A stretch of 64,000 nt of DNA from Frigoriglobus tundricola (GTDB lineage: Bacteria; Planctomycetota; Planctomycetia; Gemmatales; Gemmataceae): the NCBI RefSeq assembly GCF_013128195.2, contig NZ_CP053452.2, positions 4,588,001 through 4,652,000 on the forward strand, read 5' to 3'. Below the pieces are notes generated by a model. It was not told the DNA's origin. It did not search any database and saw only the letters and a program-made list of their open reading frames with translations. Both the position numbers and the translations under genes were made by a program. Shown one piece after another: positions 1 through 6,843 of the stretch. Every line of letters begins with the position of its first letter. Positions within the stretch are counted from its first letter, which is position 1.

Positions 1-2
1 GT

Positions 3-353
3 TGCCTCAATGCCCATTGTCCCGACCATGGGAAACGGAACCACGGGAACCTGACCGTGCCGGCCCGTTATGGGCCGAACAAGACGCGGGTGCTCCGGTG
101 CCGGACCTGCAAGGCCCGGTTCTCCGAGCGCAAGGGCACCCCACTGTTCGACGCCCGACTGCCGGCCGCGCGGGTGACCGCGGTTCTGGCTCACGTGGCC
201 GAAGGGATCGGGACCCGCAAGACCGCACGGCTCACCGGGGTTCATACCAATACGGTGACCCGGTACATCCGACGGGCCGGCCAACATGCCCGCGCGTTGC
301 ACGACGAGCTCGTGGCTTTTTCCCCCGACGACCCGCGAAGTGCAGTTCGATGA
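3..353 (+). CDS. IS1-type transposase, N-terminal frame (5' partial)
   Basis: This frame is open from the first bases of the window to a TGA at 351-353, so its start is outside. It carries a zinc ribbon (CLNAHC, then CRTCK about 30 residues later) and a helix-turn-helix segment (ARLTGVHTNTVTRYIRR). This is the InsA-like DNA-binding half of IS1 transposases. It overlaps the catalytic frame, and a run TTTTTCCCCC at 317-326 in the overlap is a likely place for ribosomal or transcriptional slippage joining the two frames by a net +1 shift. Alternatively the shift is a mutation and the element is dead. Confidence 0.7.
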   Translation, partial: CLNAHCPDHGKRNHGNLTVPARYGPNKTRVLRCRTCKARFSERKGTPLFDARLPAARVTAVLAHVAEGIGTRKTARLTGVHTNTVTRYIRRAGQHARALHDELVAFSPDDPRSAVR

Positions 354-1086
354 GAAGTGGGATTTCGTGGGCCGTAAGGAGAAGAACTGCGGCCCCGACG
401 AGACCCGGCGCGGGGACTGCTGGGACCACGTGGCCCTCGATCCCGAGAGCCGATTGGTCGTGAGCCTGTTGGTCGGTAAGCGGACCGAGGACGCGACCCA
501 CGCCCTGGTCCGTGACTTCCACCGGCGCACCGGGGGCCGAGTGATGCGGCTCATGACGTCCGACGAGTACCCGGTGTACGCCTCGGCGATCCGGGACACC
601 TACGGGCACTTGGTGACCCCGCCGCGAACCGGGCGACCCGGTCGGCCGCGCAAGGCCCACCGGGTCATCCCGCCCGAGGTCACCTATGCGACCGTCCACA
701 AGGAGCGGGAGAACAACCGGGTGGTGGCGGTGAGCACGCGGGTGGTGTTCGGGGCGGTGGTGGCGGTCACGGCCGCGCTACTCGCCTCGGCGGTGAGCAC
801 GGCGGTCAACACGTGCTTCGTGGAGCGACACAACGGGACGGACCGGAATCGGTGCAGCCGCAAGGTGCGCAAGAGCTATGGGTTCTCGAAGGACTGGGAC
901 ACGCACCGTGCGGCCACCGCCTTCAGCTACTTCAGCTACAACTTCTGCTGGCCGGTCCGCACGCTCCGCCACAAGGGTGCCGACGGGCGCTGGCACCAGA
1001 GAACACCGGCAATGGCCGCGGGACTGACCGATCGGGTGTGGGCGCTATCCGAATGGTTGACCCTGCCAGCGGTGCAATGCAGGTAG
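286..1086 (+). CDS. IS1-type transposase, catalytic frame
   Basis: This frame becomes family-like at about 337 (EVQFDEKWDFVG, matching the InsB block that carries the first catalytic Asp) and runs to TAG at 1084-1086. The second Asp is in LMTSDEYPVY and the catalytic Glu in CFVERHNGTDRNR. Residues before about 337 read as noise, so translation probably enters from the upstream frame near 319 and does not start at the ATG at 286. The frame relation is +1 (or -2), whereas classical IS1 uses -1. The C-terminal part is intact. Confidence 0.7.
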   Translation: MPARCTTSSWLFPPTTREVQFDEKWDFVGRKEKNCGPDETRRGDCWDHVALDPESRLVVSLLVGKRTEDATHALVRDFHRRTGGRVMRLMTSDEYPVYASAIRDTYGHLVTPPRTGRPGRPRKAHRVIPPEVTYATVHKERENNRVVAVSTRVVFGAVVAVTAALLASAVSTAVNTCFVERHNGTDRNRCSRKVRKSYGFSKDWDTHRAATAFSYFSYNFCWPVRTLRHKGADGRWHQRTPAMAAGLTDRVWALSEWLTLPAVQCR

Positions 1087-1111
1087 CCCACCACCGAAAC
1101 ATCGGCTCTTA

Positions 1112-1267
1112 GAAATTTTCTGTTGCGTGCATCAAGCGATATATCTGGTCGGGTCGAACGGCACCGGCGGCTTGATCCCTGCCGACGCCGTGATCCTCGT
1201 ACCGGCGATGCCGCCGCTCCAGCCGCCGCCGCCCATTGACCCCATCCTGTTGGGGCTCAGCACTTGA
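1112..1267 (+). pseudogene. Truncated 3' end of an unidentified gene
   Basis: Downstream of the IS1-like transposase a frame is open up to a TGA at 1265-1267 and ends in a proline-rich tail (PAMPPLQPPPP then ILLGLST). It has no start of its own. I read it as the last 40-50 codons of a gene whose 5' part was removed by the IS1-like insertion. It lies 36 bp before the next gene start in the same direction, so the two may have been neighbours in one transcript. The function is not recognisable. Confidence 0.4.
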
Positions 1268-1457
1268 ACCCGGAGTGACGAAAGACCACGGGAGATAATT
1301 CAATGATCGCGTTTCCGATCTTGAAATGTGCCGCGCTGCTGGTCTCAACGACTCCTGGAATCCCCATGTACGGCCAGCCACCGCGGATCGCCCCCTTGCC
1401 AAAGCCGCCCCAGCAGATGCATGCCGAGATCATGAACCAGCAGACAGCTTTCTGGCA

Positions 1458-1465
1458 AAAGATTC
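1458..1465. repeat. Target-site duplication, left copy
   Basis: AAAGATTC lies directly against the left inverted repeat of the IS1595-type element, and the same eight bases follow the right inverted repeat at 2518-2525. Eight bases is the duplication length known for IS1595-family elements. Confidence 0.85.
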
Positions 1466-2517
1466 GGCTCATGAGGCCGTCGGGGTGGAACTGGTCTTTT
1501 CCCATTCCCCGGTCGAGCGTTAGAGTACGCCGGTGTTCGGTAGCCGTGGTTTTGGAGGCCGGGAGATGGACTTCCCGATCGTGGACCTGATGGACCCAGG
1601 CGCGTGCTACCGGTATCTGGTCGATTTGCTGCACCCCGACGGTCTGTCGTGCCCGCGGTGCCACCGGTCCGATGGGATGGGGGTTCAGGCCCGGCATCGG
1701 GCACCGGTCCTGGACTACCGATGCACCCATTGCGGTCGGGTGTTCAATGCGTACACCGGAACCCCGCTCCACGGCACCCGTCGGCCCCCGGCCCAGTGGG
1801 TTCTGATCTTCCGCGGGTTCGCGCAAGGAACCCCGACCGCTCAACTGGCGCGAGAACTGGGGTGCGATCGGATGCACCTGCTGGATCTGCGGCACCGGTT
1901 CCAGGAACGCGCCGCGGGAGCCGCCACGCAGGTCGGCGCGATCCCCGGCTCGGAGACCGAAGCGGACGAGATGTTCCAGAATGCGGGGGAAAAAAGGGGT
2001 CCGGCACCCGAACCCGGACGACCCGCCCCGACGCCGGGCCAACAAGCGGCGCGGGCACGGGAACTTCGCCAACGACCGCCCGCCGGTGGTCGGGGTGGTG
2101 AGCCGGGACACCGGGGCCATCGTCCTGGAGGTCGTCGAACGAACGGACCAGGAGACCCTGATCGCGGTCGTGACCGAACATACCGATGATGGCGCGACCG
2201 TATACACGGATGAGTGGTCGGGGTACGCGCGGCTGTCCGCGGAGGGCCGCGGGCATGCCACGGTGAACCACACCCCGGGCCAACGGGAGTGGGCTCGGGA
2301 TGACGACGGGGACGGGATCCGCGAGGTCCACGATAACACGCTCGAGGGCCTGTGGGCGGCCCTCCGCACGTTCCTGCGACCGTTCCGCGGGATCAGCAAG
2401 CACTACCTCCACCAGTACGTTGCCGTCTTCCAATGGGCATACAACAAGGTCGGCGTTGCGGGCATGGTCCGCACACTACTGGGCCTGCCCCTGTCCACCC
2501 CGACGGCCTCATGAGCC
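1466..2517 (+). mobile_element. Complete IS1595-family insertion sequence, 1052 bp
   Basis: The ends are 24-bp perfect inverted repeats (1466-1489 and 2494-2517, outer end GGCTCATGAGG) flanked by the direct repeat AAAGATTC on both sides. The single transposase gene fills the interior, and its stop codon lies inside the right repeat. The length, 8-bp duplication and ISXO2-like transposase all agree with IS1595. No passenger gene is present. Confidence 0.9.
1566..2514 (+). CDS. IS1595-family (ISXO2-like) transposase with a +1 frame break
   Basis: The N-terminal half (ATG at 1566 after GGAGGCCGGGAG) has a zinc ribbon (CPRCHRS, CTHCGRVF) and the first catalytic Asp in ETEADEMFQNAGEK. The second half, read one base later, continues as GVRHPNPDDPPRRRANKR, has the second Asp in VYTDEWSGY and the terminal acidic or His block in HDNTLEGLW, and ends at 2514. 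The halves meet at GAAAAAAGGGG (1989-1999). In intact relatives these blocks form one continuous protein, so one extra A here, slippage on the A run, or a sequencing error would explain the break. Without slippage the upstream frame runs on out of register to 2189. Confidence 0.8.
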
Positions 2518-2525
2518 AAAGATTC
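2518..2525. repeat. Target-site duplication, right copy
   Basis: AAAGATTC directly follows the right inverted repeat and matches 1458-1465 exactly. It marks the right boundary of the insertion. Confidence 0.85.
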
Positions 2526-2788
2526 TTAGCTCGACCGAGAACCTTCGGAAGAACTACGAGAACTCTCCGACCGCCACAGACCATAGTGTGCGGATCGCCG
2601 AGCTGAAACGCATCGAGGCCGACTGCAAGCGCCGGTTGGAGGAGCTTGGGCAGGGGGCACTGACGCCGCGCCCACAAATACCAAACGTTCGACCTGACGC
2701 ACCAGCACTTCCGCCGAAACCGATTCGTGATTGATGTCATGTTACCATTTGCAGTCCCGGACATGTTCCGTGGCTTGTTCGTTCGCAG

Positions 2789-2941
2789 ATGATTGTTAAA
2801 TCTCGCGGCCGAGAAGTGCTGGGGTTGTACGAGGGGCGATTGTTCGCCCGCATTCTGCGTGACCCGGCCGGCGAACCGGTTCACGGTCAACCCCGGTACC
2901 TGCTGGCGACCGAGCCGCTGATGATGGAGGCATTCACGTGA
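2789..2941 (+). CDS. Unknown 50-residue protein, coupled to the next gene
   Basis: An ATG at 2789 opens a 50-codon frame beginning MIVKSRGREVLGLYEGRLF and ending MMEAFT, with TGA at 2939-2941. The composition is that of a small soluble basic protein, with no signal peptide or helix-turn-helix. Its stop overlaps the GTG start of the next gene (GTGA), the usual sign of translational coupling, and this overlap is the main reason to believe it is real. I do not recognise the family. Confidence 0.5.
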   Translation: MIVKSRGREVLGLYEGRLFARILRDPAGEPVHGQPRYLLATEPLMMEAFT

Positions 2942-3432
2942 GTACCAAACCCGATCTCAACGATCCGAACACGTGGCCGGTCGTCGATTGCGTGCCGTCG
3001 GACGTGTTCCTCGGATCGTTCGTCCGCGACTGCACGCCGAACCTGACCGACGAGCAGAAGTCGTGGCCTGTGGCGGACTGCAAACCTTCCGATGTGTTCC
3101 TCGACCCCGTGTTCGTGGTGGAACTCACGATTCGGCCGGAGGCGGGCCAAGTGGAGATCGTCCACGGTACGGCGGAGTTGCTGCGTGCGCTCGATGCTCG
3201 CGAAACGGAGTTGGGGGGTAGCGGACTGATTCTGGACGCCCGGCGCCACCCCGCACCGAAAGGCAAAGTGCGGCTCGTGCTGCATCCCAAAACAGTAGCC
3301 GGGGCGAAGAACCGGCTCCAGCAACTGGCTGACCTGATCGAGAGCGGAACGAGCTTACACTCGGTAATCCCGAGCGCGGTGGTTGGCGAACAAGGTTCGT
3401 TCGTAGGGTGCCACGCGGTTCTGAAGCCGTAA
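2938..3432 (+). CDS. Unknown 164-residue protein with an internal repeat
   Basis: It starts with GTG at 2938, overlapping the preceding stop. The N-terminal part holds two near-identical 14-residue blocks, WPVVDCVPSDVFL and WPVADCKPSDVFL, about 30 residues apart, each with one Cys. The rest looks like a mixed alpha/beta domain (VVELTIRPEAGQVEIV, later KGKVRLVLHPKTV and an Ala/Leu helix). There is no signal peptide or membrane segment. Family and function are unknown; the repeated block suggests a doubled binding motif. Confidence 0.6.
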   Translation: MSTKPDLNDPNTWPVVDCVPSDVFLGSFVRDCTPNLTDEQKSWPVADCKPSDVFLDPVFVVELTIRPEAGQVEIVHGTAELLRALDARETELGGSGLILDARRHPAPKGKVRLVLHPKTVAGAKNRLQQLADLIESGTSLHSVIPSAVVGEQGSFVGCHAVLKP

Positions 3433-3506
3433 CGCGGAGAGGCGATGATGGCGTCCTCGCGCTGGAAAGCAAGGTCACCGAGAACGCGGAAGTACTGAAG
3501 TGACCC

Positions 3507-5171
3507 TCACCCCGTCGGCTTCTCGCCGGCCGGTTCGCTTCCGCCCGCGTTGCCGCCGGGCTTGCGGAACTTCGCCGGTAACTTCGGCGCCTCGACCGGT
3601 GCCGCGGGCGGCTTGACCTTCAGCGCTTTATCGGCGATGTCGGTGCGGTAGTGCATGCCGGGAAAGCTGATGAGCTTCACGGCCTCGTAGGCCCGCGCCT
3701 TCGCGTCCGCCAGCGTGTCGCCCAGGGCCGTCACGCCCAGCACGCGGCCGCCGTCGGTCAGCACGCGGTTCGCCTCGTCGAGCCGCGTCCCCGCGTGGAA
3801 CACCTTCACGCCCGGAAGCCGGTCCGCGTCCGCAGTGCCCGCGATGATCTTGCCGTTGTCGTACTTCCCCGGGTAGCCGCCCGAACACAGCACCACGCAC
3901 ACCGACGGCCGCGGGTCCCACTCGATCTTGTGCTCGAACTCCTGCAACCGCTCATCGGTCACCGCTTCGAGCAGGTCCAGCAGGTCCGTCTTCAGCCGCA
4001 TCATCAGGACTTGCGTTTCGGGGTCGCCGAACCGGCAGTTGAACTCCAGCACCCGCGTGCCCTGGTTCGTCAGAATGAGGCCCGCGAACAGGACGCCCTG
4101 GAACGGGTAGCGGCCGCGCTTCATCGCGTGGATGGTGGGGAAGAAGACCGTCCGCTCCCACTCCTTCATCAGTTCCGGCGTCGCGACCGGGGCCGGGCAG
4201 TATGTGCCCATGCCGCCGGTGTTCGGCCCGGTGTCGCCGTCGTTCACGGCCTTGTGGTCCTGGCACGCGGGCAGCGGCAGGAACGTCCGCCCGCTCACCA
4301 GAGCGAGGACGGACACCTCCTCGCCCTCCAACCGCTTTTCCACCACCACCCGGCGCCCGGCCCGCGCCCCGAACTCCGCGTCGGTCATGATCCGCCGCAC
4401 GGCGGCGGACGCCTCCGCGCTCGTTTTGCACACCACCACGCCCTTGCCCGCGGCCAGGCCGTCGGCCTTCACCACCACCGGATAGTCGCGGGTTTCGATG
4501 TAGTCACGCGCCGGCTGCGGGTGGTCGAAGACGTGGAACTCGGCCGTCGGGACGTCGGCGTGCCGCATCAGTTCCTTCGCGAAGACCTTGCTGGCTTCGA
4601 TGCGCGCCGCGTCCTTCGACGGCCCGAACACCTTCAGGCGCTTCAGCCCCACCTCGGCCGGCCCCGTGGTCGTCACGAGGGCCACGTTCGACGCCGCGAG
4701 CGGGCCGCCGAAGATCAGGTGGAACACTCCGGGCTTCTTCTGGACGACGGTCACGGACCCGCCGCCGGCGCTGATGGTCGAGAGGCCGTTGAGTGCCGAT
4801 TGCACCTTGGTGCCGGTTATCGAAACGGGGAGCGGGGCCGTCTCTTCGCCGTTGAAGTTGAGCGTGAACGTCCCGGTCGCCCCGTTCACCGTGAGTTCTT
4901 GCCCCATCCCCGTTTTGCTGCGGAGAAAATCCGCCAACCCGGCCGCGAGCGGGTCTTCCGGGCCGATCACGACCAGGTCGATCTGCTCTTTCGCACAGAA
5001 GCGGTACAGCTTTTCCGTCTCGGTGTGCTCGATGGCGACGTTCGTGATGCCGTCGCGGGCGGTGCCGGCGTTGCCCGGCGCGCAGAAGACCTTCCCCGCG
5101 CGCGGCGATTGCTTCAACCGCCACGCCAGTGCGTGTTCGCGTCCACCCTTACCGATCACCAGGACGTTCAT
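3507..5171 (-). CDS. purD: Phosphoribosylamine-glycine ligase with a domain insertion
   Basis: PurD (GAR synthetase) joins phosphoribosylamine and glycine with ATP in purine synthesis, in the cytoplasm. Family blocks are clear: MNVLVIGKGGREHALAW at the N terminus, the ATP-grasp block KADGLAAGKGVVV, PNTGGMGTYCPAP, and EFNCRFGDPETQ. The protein is 554 residues, about 125 longer than usual. A Pro/Lys/Gly-rich tail explains about 35 residues. The rest is an insert at about residues 87-178, between FLRSK and GLKRLKVFGPSK, which are adjacent in ordinary PurD. The gene is transcribed alone and diverges from the Nramp gene. The insert is in frame and all catalytic blocks are kept, so the enzyme is probably active. 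Confidence 0.93.
   Translation of the reverse strand: MNVLVIGKGGREHALAWRLKQSPRAGKVFCAPGNAGTARDGITNVAIEHTETEKLYRFCAKEQIDLVVIGPEDPLAAGLADFLRSKTGMGQELTVNGATGTFTLNFNGEETAPLPVSITGTKVQSALNGLSTISAGGGSVTVVQKKPGVFHLIFGGPLAASNVALVTTTGPAEVGLKRLKVFGPSKDAARIEASKVFAKELMRHADVPTAEFHVFDHPQPARDYIETRDYPVVVKADGLAAGKGVVVCKTSAEASAAVRRIMTDAEFGARAGRRVVVEKRLEGEEVSVLALVSGRTFLPLPACQDHKAVNDGDTGPNTGGMGTYCPAPVATPELMKEWERTVFFPTIHAMKRGRYPFQGVLFAGLILTNQGTRVLEFNCRFGDPETQVLMMRLKTDLLDLLEAVTDERLQEFEHKIEWDPRPSVCVVLCSGGYPGKYDNGKIIAGTADADRLPGVKVFHAGTRLDEANRVLTDGGRVLGVTALGDTLADAKARAYEAVKLISFPGMHYRTDIADKALKVKPPAAPVEAPKLPAKFRKPGGNAGGSEPAGEKPTG
4638..4913 (-). other. Adhesin-repeat-like insert inside purD
   Basis: About 92 codons split the N-terminal domain of PurD from its ATP-grasp part. 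The segment contains TGTFTLNFNGEETAPL, KVQSALNGLSTISAGG, SVTVVQ and FHLIFGGPLAASNVALVT. This order (GTFTL.FNG, VQ.AL..L, V.V, F.GPLA..NV..) resembles the repeat unit I know from giant secreted repeat proteins of Gemmata-like bacteria. That resemblance is from memory and has not been computed. No stop, frameshift or terminal repeat is visible at its borders. Confidence 0.7.
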
Positions 5172-5301
5172 CGTGAGTGGTGTGTGTATTTCGTGTTGTT
5201 GATTCGGGTCGTGATGTCAGTTTATCCGCCGACGGTTTGAAAACCACGCGGCCCGCAACGAGACGGCTTTTCTCTCGTCTTGGCGAGGCATTTCGCGTAA
5301 A

Positions 5302-5318
5302 CTAATTATGGTAATTAG
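5302..5318. promoter_or_regulatory. AT-rich palindrome upstream of the Nramp gene, likely operator
   Basis: CTAATTA-TGG-TAATTAG is a perfect 7-bp inverted repeat with a 3-bp spacer, AT-rich in a GC-rich genome, 14 bp before the TTG start and 35 bp before the alternative ATG. Size and position suit the binding site of a dimeric metal-responsive repressor (MntR, DtxR or Fur type) controlling manganese or iron uptake. It also lies between divergent purD and mntH, so either gene could be affected. Confidence 0.55.
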
Positions 5319-5332
5319 CTCTGGCTACGTGA

Positions 5333-6784
5333 TTGGCCGTGTCGGAGGTCGTGATGGGTACCGAGAACGCAGTGGGGGGCTCGCCGGGTCGGGCCGCCCG
5401 CGCGGAGGGTGAGAGCGAAACCGAAACCGCCCCGGGCTCCCTAGAGGGACTGAACAGTTCGGTCCCGATACCGTCGGAAAATGCCGGCTTCTGGCGTCAA
5501 TACCGCGCGTTTGTCGGGCCGGCGTTTCTGGTGTGCGTCGGGTACATGGACCCCGGGAACTGGGGCACGGACCTCCAGGCGGGGGCGAGCTTCCGCTACG
5601 GGCTCTTGTGGGTGGTCGCCGTGTCGAGCTTCATGGCGATCATCATGCAGGTGTGCGCCGCCCGGCTGGGCATCGTGACGGGGAAGGACCTGGCTCAGGC
5701 GTGCCGCGATTTCCTTCCGTCCTGGACCCGGTGGCCGAACTGGTTCGCCTGCGAACTCGCCATCGGTGCGTGCGACCTGGCCGAAGTGCTGGGTAGCGCC
5801 GTCGCCCTCAACCTGTTGTTTCACATTCCGCTCTTCTGGGCCGTCCTCATCACCGCCTTCGACGTCCTCCTGATCCTCGCGTTTCAGGGGATCGGGATGC
5901 GGTTCATCGAAGCGCTGATCGTGACCCTCGTCGCCACCATCGGCGGGTGTTACTTCATTGAGATCTTCGTCCTGCCGCAGACGACACCGAGCTTTCTGGA
6001 AATGGGCTCGGCGCTCCTGACGCCCGGCTTCCGGAGCGAGGGGATGCTCCTGGGGGCGATCGGCATCATCGGGGCGACCGTCATGCCCCACAACCTGTAC
6101 CTCCACTCGGCACTGGTCCGGACGCGGCAGCTCGGCTTCGACGAACCGACGATCCGCCGGGCGATCAAGTTCAACACCATCGACACGGTGCTCGCCCTGT
6201 CGCTGGCGTTCCTCGTGAACTCGGCCATTCTGGTTCTGGCGGCGACGACCTTCTACGGGCGGGAGGGCGCGGCGCTGGCGAGCGGAGAAATCGTGTCGTT
6301 CGACAAGGACGCGGACTGGATCCGGGTCGCGTACCTCACGCTCGCGCCGCTCCTGGGGGCCGGCTCGGCGAGCGCGCTGTTCGCGGTGGCGCTCCTCGCG
6401 AGCGGGCAGAGCAGCACGATCACGGGCACGCTGGCCGGGCAGGTGGTGATGGAGGGGTTCACGCACTGGCGCATCCGGCCGTGGGTGCGCCGGTTCGTCA
6501 CGCGGGCGGTCGCGATCCTGCCGGCGGTCGTTGTGATCGGGGTGAACGGGAGCGGGAGCGTCACGGACCTGTTGGTGCTGAGTCAGGTGGTGCTGGCGGT
6601 GCAACTGCCGCTCGCGATGTTCCCGCTGCTGTACTTCACCAGTTCGAAACAGCGGATGGGCCGGTTCCGAAACGGCTGGTTCCTGCTCACCGTCGGTTGG
6701 GCGTCCTGTCTGCTCATCACCGCGCTGATCGTTTACGGCCTGCCGGAAGCGGTCGAAAAGGCGTGGGCGGTGATCGCGGGATAA
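5333..6784 (+). CDS. mntH: Nramp-family divalent metal transporter
   Basis: This inner-membrane proton-coupled importer of Mn2+/Fe2+ has the two signature metal-site motifs: DPGNW in the first helix (MDPGNWGTDLQ, about residues 72-82) and MPHNLYLHS in the sixth (about residue 250). GQSSTITGTLAGQ follows in the usual place. About eleven hydrophobic segments cover the length. TTG at 5333 is one possible start; ATG at 5354 would remove seven residues of a non-conserved acidic leader of about 50 residues. The gene stands alone behind a palindromic operator-like site. Manganese is the likeliest substrate, but the sequence alone does not separate Mn from Fe. Confidence 0.9.
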   Translation: MAVSEVVMGTENAVGGSPGRAARAEGESETETAPGSLEGLNSSVPIPSENAGFWRQYRAFVGPAFLVCVGYMDPGNWGTDLQAGASFRYGLLWVVAVSSFMAIIMQVCAARLGIVTGKDLAQACRDFLPSWTRWPNWFACELAIGACDLAEVLGSAVALNLLFHIPLFWAVLITAFDVLLILAFQGIGMRFIEALIVTLVATIGGCYFIEIFVLPQTTPSFLEMGSALLTPGFRSEGMLLGAIGIIGATVMPHNLYLHSALVRTRQLGFDEPTIRRAIKFNTIDTVLALSLAFLVNSAILVLAATTFYGREGAALASGEIVSFDKDADWIRVAYLTLAPLLGAGSASALFAVALLASGQSSTITGTLAGQVVMEGFTHWRIRPWVRRFVTRAVAILPAVVVIGVNGSGSVTDLLVLSQVVLAVQLPLAMFPLLYFTSSKQRMGRFRNGWFLLTVGWASCLLITALIVYGLPEAVEKAWAVIAG

Positions 6785-6843
6785 GAAACGGTGACCGAGC
6801 GGAAGAGCGAGGAGCCGCAGTTCTCTCTGTATTGGCCACGGAC

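Larger units (their letters stand above)
1..1110 (+). mobile_element. IS1-like insertion sequence, left part outside the window
   Basis: Two overlapping reading frames encode the parts of an IS1-type transposase: an N-terminal zinc ribbon with helix-turn-helix, then a DDE catalytic part. The left end lies before base 1. The right end is not defined because the left inverted repeat is unavailable for comparison; I place it near 1110, just after the transposase stop at 1086, where a truncated unrelated reading frame begins. Confidence 0.7.
1303..2734 (+). pseudogene. Small gene split by the IS1595-type element (1303-1465 plus 2526-2734)
   Basis: An ATG at 1303, preceded by GGGAG, opens a frame that reads through MNQQTAFWQKI and is interrupted at 1465. 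Removing the element and one copy of the 8-bp duplication joins 1465 to 2526 in frame, giving QKI-LSSTENLRKNYENS and continuing through a Lys/Glu-rich helical stretch (RIAELKRIEADCKRRLEEL) and a proline-rich tail to TGA at 2732-2734. The restored product is about 123 residues with no signal peptide. I do not recognise the family. The exact in-frame join and the intact duplication suggest recent inactivation. Confidence 0.7.
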
